Of a stretch of DNA of 64,000 nucleotides, positions 9,510 to 16,832 are shown piece by piece. Source of the stretch: Fibrisoma montanum (GTDB lineage: Bacteria; Bacteroidota; Bacteroidia; Cytophagales; Spirosomataceae). The notes beneath the pieces were generated by a model. It searched no databases and was not told the origin of the DNA. It saw only the letters and a list, made by a program, of their open reading frames with translations. The position numbers and the translations under genes were made by a program. The stretch's first letter is position 1. Each line of letters starts with the position of its first letter. The DNA lies in assembly GCF_003583365.1 (NCBI RefSeq), contig NZ_QXED01000002.1, positions 620,001-684,000 of the forward strand, in the 5' to 3' direction.

Positions 9510-10073
9510 ATGGATGGACTAATCACGTTTTTAGGCGAAAATGGTTTCACGGTAGAGCAGCAGGAAACCATCGCTACCCAGTTTCATCGGCATGAGCTGA
9601 AGAAAGGAAGCCAGTTTTTGCAGGAAGGACAAATCAGTCAGCAGCTGGGCTTTGTCGAAAAGGGGTTGTTTCAGTATTTCTGCAATCGGAACGGCGATGA
9701 GATCACCAGCTACACGGCCGGCCCCGGCGATTTTCTGATCTCGCTGACCAGTTTTCTTAAGCAGCAACCCGCCCGCGAAACCATTCGTGCCCTCACCGAC
9801 AGCGTTGTGTGGGCCATCCATAAACGCAATTTTGATCAGTTACGCCAGACTATTCCGCCGTTTGAAGTCTTTTACGTGGGTGTGCTGGAAGACCAGATTG
9901 CCTGTATCGAAGACAGTCGCTTCAACCTGCTGACCCTTACCGCCGAACAACGTTACCAGAAGTTACTGGAAGAAGAACCCAATTTGCTGCAGGAGGTACC
10001 ATTGCAATACCTGGCGTCGATTCTGGGCGTGACGCCCCGCCATTTGAGCCGCATCCGTGGACAAATCCGGTAG
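9510..10073 (+). CDS. Crp/Fnr-family transcriptional regulator
   Basis: Protein of 187 residues. Residues ~5-115 fit a cyclic-nucleotide-binding jelly roll (HELKKGSQFLQEGQISQQLGFVEKGLFQYF, then YTAGPGDFLISLTSFL), and the end is a short winged helix (QYLASILGVTPRHLSRIRGQIR). It is of the short Bacteroidota type that often lacks a known ligand. The tail helix stops soon after the recognition helix. It lies 81 bp upstream of a small outer-membrane-like protein, and a perfect 6-bp inverted repeat stands between them at 10084-10097, so local control is plausible. Confidence 0.85.
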   Translation: MDGLITFLGENGFTVEQQETIATQFHRHELKKGSQFLQEGQISQQLGFVEKGLFQYFCNRNGDEITSYTAGPGDFLISLTSFLKQQPARETIRALTDSVVWAIHKRNFDQLRQTIPPFEVFYVGVLEDQIACIEDSRFNLLTLTAEQRYQKLLEEEPNLLQEVPLQYLASILGVTPRHLSRIRGQIR

Positions 10074-10083
10074 GTACACGAAT

Positions 10084-10097
10084 TGGACATTTGTCCA
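10084..10097. promoter_or_regulatory. Possible operator, TGGACA-TT-TGTCCA
   Basis: A perfect 6-bp inverted repeat with a 2-bp centre, 10 bp after the Crp/Fnr-type gene and 57 bp before the next start codon. Its spacing resembles Crp/Fnr half-site geometry, but the half-sites are not the classical TTGAT or TGTGA. A weak -7-like CACCTTTG follows at 10120-10127. Confidence 0.35.
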
Positions 10098-10154
10098 GTA
10101 GATTGGCTGACCGGTCGGCCACCTTTGTATCGTCAACCAAAACAAAAAGTCGAT

Positions 10155-10619
10155 ATGAAGACGATCCTACTAGCCGGCCTGCTGCTCCTGTCAGGCGCCA
10201 CTTTCGCCCAGCGCTTTCCCCGTAATGAAGTAAGTATCAATGCGTTTCGTAATCCTTCCATCGGTCTGGAATACCGCCGGAACCACGTCTCCGTACACGG
10301 CGGCTACTACCCAACGATTGTCTCCCAAGATGCTGAAGGGAAAGGCCTGACGACCTCGTTCGTTCGGGCGGGCCTGACGTACTGGTTTCTGCCCGTCGGC
10401 CAAAAGCCCAATCCCTCTTCGTTTTATGTATCGGCTTCCTACGTGCGGGGCCTCGACCGTGAGTATGAAAACAAGAACGGTGTCATGGGCGAAGTCGGTT
10501 TTCGCTGGATGGTCTGGAAAGGCCTGAACCTGCGCATCGGGGCGGCCGTACTGGCAGCGCCCGGACAAGACATAAAGCTCAATCCGACTCCGGGCATCAG
10601 TTATTCATTTACGTGGTAG
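10155..10619 (+). CDS. Small outer-membrane beta-barrel-like protein
   Basis: Start at the ATG at 10155 (154 residues), which begins a clear signal peptide (MKTILLAGLLLLSGATFAQ). The mature part alternates polar and aromatic residues in strand-like runs (SIGLEYRRNHVSVHGGYY, FYVSASYVRGLD, VMGEVGFRWMVWKGLNLRIG) and ends in Phe-Thr-Trp, an aromatic C-terminus typical of barrels inserted by BAM. No family name is recognised. It follows a Crp/Fnr regulator and may be its target. The location call is moderate; the function is unknown. Confidence 0.65.
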   Translation: MKTILLAGLLLLSGATFAQRFPRNEVSINAFRNPSIGLEYRRNHVSVHGGYYPTIVSQDAEGKGLTTSFVRAGLTYWFLPVGQKPNPSSFYVSASYVRGLDREYENKNGVMGEVGFRWMVWKGLNLRIGAAVLAAPGQDIKLNPTPGISYSFTW

Positions 10620-10704
10620 GGCGGTAATCGGTACGTAGGTTTCGGTGGTACCCGCCAAGGCCTGACACTGCCGTATACCGTAAACCGAAAGCTGAAAATC
10701 AGTC

Positions 10705-11436
10705 ATGAAAACTTCACAAATGCCTTCCAACCGCCAGATCGGTACCCTGCTCATTCTGGGCGCCGTGTTAGTCTTTATTCCGTACACAATTCTGACCGTC
10801 ATATTTGACTATCCTACCATCCTGCGGGAGCCGCCGGGCGTTGTCCTGACCCGGTTTCACGAAGGCGGCCCACTGCTCATTGCCGTCTGGTGGGCCTTCG
10901 CCATTACGGGGCTACCTCTGCTTCAGGCCTACGTAGCAATCGGCCAGCGCCTGGACCATACGCTGCCATTCATCCGGTGGGCTACCACACTGGGCGTGGT
11001 GTCGGGGCTGGTGCAGATCATTGGCTTGCTGCGCTGGACGTTCGTTGTGCCGGTACTGGCCGATACCTACGTCCATGCAACCGATCCGGCCATCCGGGCG
11101 GCCAGTGTGGTCGCGTTTCAGGCAATTCACCAGTACGGCGGGGTGGTGCTGGGTGAGCACCTGGGCCAGCTCCTCACCATTGCCTGGACGGTCATGATGG
11201 CGTCGGCGTTCGTAAAACTGGGGCTGTTTCCTGCGTGGATAAGCCGGTTTGGCTACGTAGCGTCGGGAATCTATCTGCTGGCTCAGGGAGACCTGTTCGC
11301 GACGGTTATACCGACCTTTCCGGTCTGGGAGCTGGCCGGACTGCTGGGAAGTACCTTGTGGCTGGTCTGGCTTCTTATTGTAGGGACCCGGTTTTTACGG
11401 CTCCGGGTGAGCGAAGACGTGCCGGTGCCTGCCTAA
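10705..11436 (+). CDS. DUF4386-like polytopic membrane protein
   Basis: Protein of 243 residues with about six hydrophobic helices (LGAVLVFIPYTILTVIFDY, LLIAVWWAFAITGLPLLQAYVAIG, TLGVVSGLVQIIGLLRW and others). The order of helices and the RWTFVVPVLADTY segment recall the DUF4386 family of bacterial inner-membrane proteins, whose role is not established. The gap to the beta-barrel gene upstream is 85 bp, and the following phosphoglucomutase gene has its own promoter. It is probably monocistronic or ends a short operon. Confidence 0.6.
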   Translation: MKTSQMPSNRQIGTLLILGAVLVFIPYTILTVIFDYPTILREPPGVVLTRFHEGGPLLIAVWWAFAITGLPLLQAYVAIGQRLDHTLPFIRWATTLGVVSGLVQIIGLLRWTFVVPVLADTYVHATDPAIRAASVVAFQAIHQYGGVVLGEHLGQLLTIAWTVMMASAFVKLGLFPAWISRFGYVASGIYLLAQGDLFATVIPTFPVWELAGLLGSTLWLVWLLIVGTRFLRLRVSEDVPVPA

Positions 11437-11443
11437 ATCTGCC

Positions 11444-11451
11444 TACCTTTG
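11444..11451 (+). promoter_or_regulatory. -7 promoter element of beta-phosphoglucomutase gene
   Basis: TACCTTTG fits the Bacteroidota -7 consensus TAnnTTTG, 31 bp before the ATG at 11483. No convincing -33 TTG/TTTG is seen at standard spacing. Confidence 0.6.
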
Positions 11452-11482
11452 CGCTCAGTTTAGGAATCACAAACAACCTGAT

Positions 11483-12139
11483 ATGAGCGTAATAAAAGCC
11501 TTCCTGTTTGATCTTGACGGCGTTATTGTCGATACGGCTATATACCATTACCGGGCCTGGAAACGGCTGGCTAACGAACTAGGTTTCGACATCTCGGAAG
11601 CGTTCAATGAGCGGCTGAAGGGCGTGAGCCGCATGGAATCGCTGGACCTGATTCTGGAACACGGTGGCCTGACCCTGCCGGAGGAAACCCGAACCGAACT
11701 GGCGGCAAAAAAGAATGACTGGTATCTGGAGCTGGTCAGCCGGATGACACCCGATGACATCCTGCCGGGCGTACCGCAGTTTTTTTCGCAGGTGCGGAAA
11801 GCCGGACTGCTGGCGGCCCTCGGGTCGGTTAGTAAGAACGCTCCTCTCATCATTGAACGTATCGGTATGCAGGATGCGTTCGACGCCATCATCGACGGGA
11901 ATAAAATCACGCGGGGCAAACCCGATCCGGAGGTATTTTTGAAAGGAGCCGATGAACTGGAAGTAAGTCCGGCCGAATGTGTCGTGTTCGAAGACGCCGT
12001 CGCGGGGGTTGAAGCCGGGAAGCGGGGCGGTATGTTTGTGGTCGGCATTGGTTCGCCCGACGTACTGACTCAGGCCGATATGGTGGCGCCATCGCTCCAG
12101 GAGCTGACCGTAGAACAGGTACTGCAAAAGGCGCAGTAG
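11483..12139 (+). CDS. pgmB: beta-Phosphoglucomutase (HAD family)
   Basis: Protein of 218 residues. It carries the HAD motif I FDLDGVIVDTA with Asp10 (nucleophile) and Asp12 (acid/base), the cap-domain sequence YHYRAWKRLANELGF and KGVSRMESLDLIL characteristic of beta-PGM, motif II in LGSVSKNA, Lys in GKPDPEVF and motif IV in VFEDAVAGVEAG. It interconverts beta-glucose 1-phosphate and glucose 6-phosphate, usually after maltose or trehalose phosphorolysis. No phosphorylase lies beside it. It has its own -7 element at 11444-11451. Confidence 0.9.
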   Translation: MSVIKAFLFDLDGVIVDTAIYHYRAWKRLANELGFDISEAFNERLKGVSRMESLDLILEHGGLTLPEETRTELAAKKNDWYLELVSRMTPDDILPGVPQFFSQVRKAGLLAALGSVSKNAPLIIERIGMQDAFDAIIDGNKITRGKPDPEVFLKGADELEVSPAECVVFEDAVAGVEAGKRGGMFVVGIGSPDVLTQADMVAPSLQELTVEQVLQKAQ

Positions 12140-12255
12140 GGTTGTGGGTTCCGTTCCCAAAACCAGTCCGCCAGACCACCCTGAAAGGACTCAGTTCCGC
12201 CACGTCAGGATTTTGGCATCAGTGGAGCTAAGTTCCGGGGGGGGACCGCGCTGGC

Positions 12256-14790
12256 TTAAAAGCTCAGCCAGCCCGACACCTTGATTGAGAAAGGCGTGAC
12301 GGGTAATCCTGAGATAGTAGTGTTATCGCGGTACGTCAGTCGGTGAATGGCGTCGATACGTAATACCTTTAAAATGTTGTCGATGCCATAGCCCACTTCC
12401 ACGTAGGGCGTATTGCCCAGCGCCCGGAATCCCTGAACCGGGCGGCCCTCCGCGTCGGCTGGAGGGATGGTGTTGAGGTTAGCCTGCGACACACTCCCCG
12501 CCAGGACCTTCGCCGTAACGAGTTCGCGCCACTTCAGCCGACGGAGCAGCGGAATCCGGTTGAACAGCAGTCCGCTGAAATTATGCTCGAACTGCAGCTC
12601 CGCGTACCGGTCAGCCACAAACTCAAAATAATTCATGAGATTGAACGCATTACCGACGTAGAACAGCGACTCGTTCCCGAGCGGTGTGTACAGCAGGGGG
12701 TAGGGGAGTGTAGCCGGAATGATGCCGGCACCTATCGTGTAGTACGTACGTCCCAGCACGCCCATCCGGAACGAGTGCCTCATCGACATGGCAACGCGGT
12801 GATACGTGAAATCGCCCCCCAGCAGGTCGCGGATGCCAGCCGTGTAACGTAGCGTCAGAATCGGTTTACGGGTAGCCCCCGCGCTGACACGCACGTTGTC
12901 GTTCTGAAGCATCACCTCGTCGGGGGCGAAGCGGGTTTCCCAGATAAATTCGGTAGTCCGGTAGCTGTTCCGGATGCGCTGGTCATCGTCGCCGGCCTGC
13001 GGGCGGAACGCGAAGGCAAACAGCGGGTCGAATGTCCGGTTGCGGAGCGCAAACGTCTGCGTAAAGCCCCGACCAACCTCGCGCCGGAAATAGGCCAGGT
13101 TGTCTTCCTGAAAATACGGTCGGCGAATAGCTCCGAAGCGGGAATACGCATAAAAGAGCGAGTTACCGCCGAGGTTGTCGGCCGAAACGCCCACGCGCTC
13201 CATATCGTAGCTCCGGCGAACGCCCAGTACCGTCCACGGCTTGCGGTTGAGAATGTATTCAATGGAGCCGCTGTATTTCCAGGTCTGATCGGTGGTGCCG
13301 TAGGCGACGTAGCCGCTCAGCAGCCACTTGCGACTGAAACCGGTATTGGTGCGCAGGCCCAGCCGAATGCGGTGGCCTTCGATGGTGTTGTTGGCGTAGG
13401 TGTACAGCAGTGGTCCCACGTCGACGTTCAGTTTACCGAGCGGCTGGTAGCCCACCACCCCCAGCCGAATGGCGTCGCCGGCTACTTTTACCAGGGGTAC
13501 ATTGCGGACGGAGTCAACAACCCGCATGGCCCGCCACTCCTCCGGCGACAGTGAATCCGGGCGGGCGCTGCTCCAGAACGAAGGATCTTTTACCTTGTAA
13601 TCGTCTGATAATTCGAGCGAAGGATCGTAGAACGGCACCTCGCGGGGCTGGCCTTCCACAATGTTGCGGGCGGCTGAGAAGAACCGAACCAGGCCGCCCG
13701 GTGAACGGGGCGTTGGCTGGTCGGTATCGATCATGACGTGAGTCTGCGTTGGTAAGCGGGCCCCCGACGGCAGCATCGTCCATTCCTGCTCAATGCGGAT
13801 CTCGTCCACAAAGTTGATGTTGGCCCGCTTGCCTACACTGACTTCAAGCTGAGCCAGGGCGAACTGGGTCGTATCGATCCAGACCGATCCGGAAAAGGCG
13901 AGGTCGCTGGCGCGTTTGGGCTCAAACTCCACTTCGTAGCAAACGGCGTTGTCGATGGTGACGGTATCCTTGAGCCGGAAGGTATACATGGTTTCCCACT
14001 GAGCCCCTACCGGCGACGGAATGTCTTTGCGAAGTACGTTCAGGTAATTGCGGTAGAAATTATACTGCTGGAACGAAGCTCCCGTCAACTGAGCTACGAG
14101 GCTGCCGTCGGTTACGCCCACGCCCCGCACCTGCGACTTCAGCACCCGTTCCTTGAACTTCTCAGGATTACTGCGGGCGTACAGTTCGGAAAATGTTTCG
14201 GAGATGAACACCGGCACGGCCGGATCGCCATTGTCGTCGGTTACGGCCGGGAGTTTACCCAGCAGCCGCCCTACTGGGCCGGGGCCTTTGCCGTTTTTGC
14301 GTTTGCGGCTGAAATTGTTGACGTAGGCTTCAATTTTGGTGTAGTTCTCGTACTGGTACCCGCTGAGCTTAGCCGGGTCAAAACGGTCGCGCCGACGAAC
14401 AACTTCCCGAATAACGCGGTAGGCCGGATCGCCCCCTTTGGCGTACACTCTGACTTCCTGCAACTTGGTGGCCGCTGCCGCGAGCTGCACGTCGATCGTT
14501 TGGGATTCGATCGGCAGGATGCGATACGCCCGGTTCTGAAAACCCAGGCTGGAAACCAGCAGCGAATCACCGGTCTGCGATGTGCGGAGAACGTACTTGC
14601 CCTCGGCGTCCGAAACGGTACCTTTTGATAGGCCTTTGATGGCTACGTTGGCAAACGGAATGCCCTCGCCGGTGGCCGCATCCGTAATGCGTCCCGAGAT
14701 GACAAACGTCGACTGAGCCATGGCGGACTGTACTAAACAAGCCCCGCAAAGCAGCGCAGCCGTCAGAGCCGTCCAGATACGTATATACAT
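12256..14790 (-). CDS. DUF5686 family outer-membrane protein with carboxypeptidase-regulatory-like domain
   Basis: Protein of 844 residues. A signal peptide (MYIRIWTALTAALLCGACLVQSAMAQ) is followed at ~30-110 by a carboxypeptidase-regulatory-like beta-sandwich (VISGRITDAATGEGIPFANVAIKG, then SDAEGKYVL), as in SusC-type proteins. The rest matches the DUF5686 family: a periplasmic part, then a strand-rich C-terminal half likely to be a barrel. The family is widespread in Bacteroidota and its role is not established. The stop codon lies within a CTGGCT/AGCCAG hairpin (12250-12271). Upstream, CAAAGTTTA (14843-14851) is one base off a consensus -7 on this strand. Confidence 0.8.
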   Translation of the reverse strand: MYIRIWTALTAALLCGACLVQSAMAQSTFVISGRITDAATGEGIPFANVAIKGLSKGTVSDAEGKYVLRTSQTGDSLLVSSLGFQNRAYRILPIESQTIDVQLAAAATKLQEVRVYAKGGDPAYRVIREVVRRRDRFDPAKLSGYQYENYTKIEAYVNNFSRKRKNGKGPGPVGRLLGKLPAVTDDNGDPAVPVFISETFSELYARSNPEKFKERVLKSQVRGVGVTDGSLVAQLTGASFQQYNFYRNYLNVLRKDIPSPVGAQWETMYTFRLKDTVTIDNAVCYEVEFEPKRASDLAFSGSVWIDTTQFALAQLEVSVGKRANINFVDEIRIEQEWTMLPSGARLPTQTHVMIDTDQPTPRSPGGLVRFFSAARNIVEGQPREVPFYDPSLELSDDYKVKDPSFWSSARPDSLSPEEWRAMRVVDSVRNVPLVKVAGDAIRLGVVGYQPLGKLNVDVGPLLYTYANNTIEGHRIRLGLRTNTGFSRKWLLSGYVAYGTTDQTWKYSGSIEYILNRKPWTVLGVRRSYDMERVGVSADNLGGNSLFYAYSRFGAIRRPYFQEDNLAYFRREVGRGFTQTFALRNRTFDPLFAFAFRPQAGDDDQRIRNSYRTTEFIWETRFAPDEVMLQNDNVRVSAGATRKPILTLRYTAGIRDLLGGDFTYHRVAMSMRHSFRMGVLGRTYYTIGAGIIPATLPYPLLYTPLGNESLFYVGNAFNLMNYFEFVADRYAELQFEHNFSGLLFNRIPLLRRLKWRELVTAKVLAGSVSQANLNTIPPADAEGRPVQGFRALGNTPYVEVGYGIDNILKVLRIDAIHRLTYRDNTTISGLPVTPFSIKVSGWLSF

Positions 14791-15143
14791 GTCATAGGTT
14801 GTATTCAGTTGACGAACGTTACAGTAACCGTAAAGTAGTCAACAAAGTTTACCAAACCAACCGCATGGCGAAGAAAGCAGGGTTTGTAGCTGGCAGACCC
14901 GCCTTGCACTGGTTAAAATTGATTATTCGGGCTGAATCCGTAAAGCTCCCCGGGGGTCAAGCGTTGATACCAGCCGGTGAAGCATTGGTTTAAAAGGGGT
15001 TAGGCGTCAGCGGCAGGTGTCGCGCTACCGGACTTAAGAAACTAGACCGATTCTGGTATCAAACGGTTGCACGGTGTCTGAAACAGCAGCGCCCGACTGA
15101 AAAACTCAGCCGGGCGCGGTTCAGGTTGTATGGAAAGCTCGAT
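14791..15143. other. Gene-free spacer of 353 bp
   Basis: Between the DUF5686 start and the end of the small gene at 15144. It holds the likely promoter region of the DUF5686 gene and a hairpin at 15089-15117. A 64-residue frame on the plus strand is not convincing: no family, no start signal and ordinary spacer composition. Confidence 0.5.
15089..15117 (-). terminator. Hairpin past the gene at 15144
   Basis: GCGCCCG (15089-15095) pairs with CGGGCGC (15111-15117); CTGA/TCAG extends the stem around an A-rich loop. It sits 27 bp past the minus-strand stop codon. There is no strong U run, so termination is likely but not certain. Confidence 0.55.
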
Positions 15144-15506
15144 TTAGCTCAGCAAAAAATTAGTGGCCTGTTTGAGCGTACGTTCATTTCCGGTTTCGGG
15201 ATCGTTGTAGCTGCGCTCACCAACCTCAATGTCGAAGGTTTTATGAAGCAGCTGTTTGGTATCCAGTTCGTCGCCTTCCTTCACGTCGAGGCCCGCGGTT
15301 TTGAACAGGTTGACGATAGCGGGCATCCCGGCCGGCGACTGATAAAATCGCTGGGATACGTATCCCTCCTCGTTTTCGAAGCGGCACGTAAAGAACGGAA
15401 TGCCTTTGTATTCGCTTGTCCCCTCGTCGATGCGGGTAATTTCGACCGTGTGGTGTCCATCGGCCAGCAACGGTTTATCCTGGTCTTTTTCTACGGCAAT
15501 TTTCAT
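15144..15506 (-). CDS. Small soluble protein, unknown
   Basis: Protein of 120 residues with no signal peptide or membrane segment. The sequence (MKIAVEKDQDKPLLADGHHTVEITRIDEGTSEYKG at the start; FTCRFENEEGYVSQRFY in the middle) has the look of small phage-derived single-strand-binding accessory proteins of the DUF669 type, but this is only an impression. The leader reads AACTCAACGATTATG, a motif that recurs before other starts here. It lies between a DUF5686 gene and a GntR regulator gene, each on the minus strand but separated by spacers. I do not assign a function. Confidence 0.6.
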   Translation of the reverse strand: MKIAVEKDQDKPLLADGHHTVEITRIDEGTSEYKGIPFFTCRFENEEGYVSQRFYQSPAGMPAIVNLFKTAGLDVKEGDELDTKQLLHKTFDIEVGERSYNDPETGNERTLKQATNFLLS

Positions 15507-15621
15507 AATCGTTGAGTTGTTTCTCCCAGATTGGTTTATAGAAACAACCCATTGTCATCCGGTAATGTTTAACCGAACGTATCCAACCTGCAACCGGCGA
15601 AAAACGGAGGACAGGCCTTCT

Positions 15622-16656
15622 TTACAACGAACTGCGGCGGATTAGCTGAAACGGATTTTTAACCTTACCCGACTGTCGGTTCAGCATCATGCGGGCGGCC
15701 GTTTGGCCCATGTGTTCGTGATCGGTGGATACGACCGTGATGCCATCGGCGAGGACTTCTTTCAGGGGTGTTTCGTTGAACGACAGAATCCCGACGTCGC
15801 AGCCCAGCTGCAGGCTATGGTGGCGGGCCTGCCGCACCAGTTCGGCCAGATCCGAATCTTCGAGCACGATGTAGGCCGTACCGGGTTCGATGGTATGGCC
15901 CTGCGTTGTACTCAGGATCGTAAATTCTTTCCGGTAATGAACGCCGTAATTCCGAAAGCCCTGGATCAACTCCCGGGGGTACTGCACGTCTTTCGGGAAG
16001 ATCAGCGTCAGTTTCCGGTATTTTTCGAGCAGATCAGCGCCCGACTCCAGCGCTGCGTACAGATCGGAGCTAAACTGCTGAAACACGGCAATATGGTTCC
16101 CCTTAAGCTCGGGCAGGTCTTTGTCCAGCAGCACCAGTTCATTGGAAGGAATTTCGGCAAGTAAATTCAGTACGTCGACTTCCCGGGCGGAGGCTGTATG
16201 GCCGGTGGTCTGGTCGTAGAAATGCGGCATGACCACGTAATAGTGATACTGGCCGAGGTTCTCGCGCAGGAGTTGAGCAAACCGGGCGGCATCGTGATGA
16301 TGCAGCCGCAGATCGATGATGGCCTTGTCGCCGAAGGTATTCAGCAGGGAGTAGTAGATAATCTTCTTGTACGCGCTGAGTTTGTTCATCAGCAGCAGGA
16401 CCCGGAGTTGCCCGGGCCCCTCCCGGCGAATAAAATAACCTTTTCCGCGAACGGATTGAATTACACCGTCTTTTTTCAGAACATTGTAGGCTTTCTCTAC
16501 GGTATCGCGAGCCAGGTAATATTCTTCGCTTAGTTCGTTGATGGAAGGAAGCTGTTCATCGCGGTGCAGCGCACCAATTTCAATGCCGTGAAGAATCGAG
16601 TCGACGATCTGGCGGTATTTCGGCGTACTCGAGTTTTCGTTGATGCTGAAGTTCAT
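15622..16656 (-). CDS. GntR-type regulator with LacI-like sensor, probable rhamnose regulator
   Basis: Protein of 344 residues. The first ~75 residues are a GntR winged helix (KYRQIVDSILHGIEIGALHRDEQLPSINELSEEY, then VEKAYNVLKKDGVIQSVRGKGYFI). Residues ~80-340 resemble the periplasmic-binding-protein fold of LacI regulators, so it probably binds a sugar or sugar phosphate. It is divergent from the rhamnose genes, 176 bp apart. A palindrome overlapping its own promoter region (16678-16692) and a 20-bp site repeated before rhaEW and before the kinase fit an autoregulated repressor or activator. The role as rhamnose regulator is inferred from position and sites. A different sugar inducer is possible. 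Confidence 0.82.
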   Translation of the reverse strand: MNFSINENSSTPKYRQIVDSILHGIEIGALHRDEQLPSINELSEEYYLARDTVEKAYNVLKKDGVIQSVRGKGYFIRREGPGQLRVLLLMNKLSAYKKIIYYSLLNTFGDKAIIDLRLHHHDAARFAQLLRENLGQYHYYVVMPHFYDQTTGHTASAREVDVLNLLAEIPSNELVLLDKDLPELKGNHIAVFQQFSSDLYAALESGADLLEKYRKLTLIFPKDVQYPRELIQGFRNYGVHYRKEFTILSTTQGHTIEPGTAYIVLEDSDLAELVRQARHHSLQLGCDVGILSFNETPLKEVLADGITVVSTDHEHMGQTAARMMLNRQSGKVKNPFQLIRRSSL

Positions 16657-16677
16657 GGAGCCGATCGAAGTTTAGGC

Positions 16678-16692
16678 CTTGTAATTTACAAG
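16678..16692. promoter_or_regulatory. Palindrome CTTGTAA-T-TTACAAG, probable autoregulatory site
   Basis: A perfect 7-bp inverted repeat with a single-base centre, 22 bp upstream of the GntR start. It overlaps a near-consensus -7 on the minus strand (CAAGTTTA at 16689-16696, read as TAAACTTG). Its half-sites TTGTAA and TTACAA also occur in the operators at 16808 and 20256, but with 1 rather than 5 bp between them. Confidence 0.5.
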
Positions 16693-16807
16693 TTTATAAC
16701 CGAATAACTCTACTCATACCACTGCTTGATAACGTTGAATTAACCCAAATCAGGTAAGCGCAGGATACGACTGCTGTTTATCGTAACGAGTTTTGATCTT
16801 TAACCAC

Positions 16808-16827
16808 GTAGGTAAACTACTTACAAC
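16808..16827. promoter_or_regulatory. Probable rhamnose operator, copy 1
   Basis: GTAGGTAAACTACTTACAAC. Its reverse complement matches 20256-20275 at 19 of 20 positions. The core is GTAA-N5-TTAC. It ends 5 bp before the rhaEW start codon, so a bound protein would block initiation or elongation. Confidence 0.65.
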
Positions 16828-16832
16828 TCTTT

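Noticed and set aside
12140-12255. GGTTGTGGG/CCCAAAACC hairpin between beta-phosphoglucomutase and DUF5686 genes
   Set aside because: Only 7 of 9 pairs and no T run; too weak to list as a terminator.
14799-14993. 64-residue plus-strand frame in the spacer before the DUF5686 gene
   Set aside because: No motif, no start signal, and composition of ordinary spacer.
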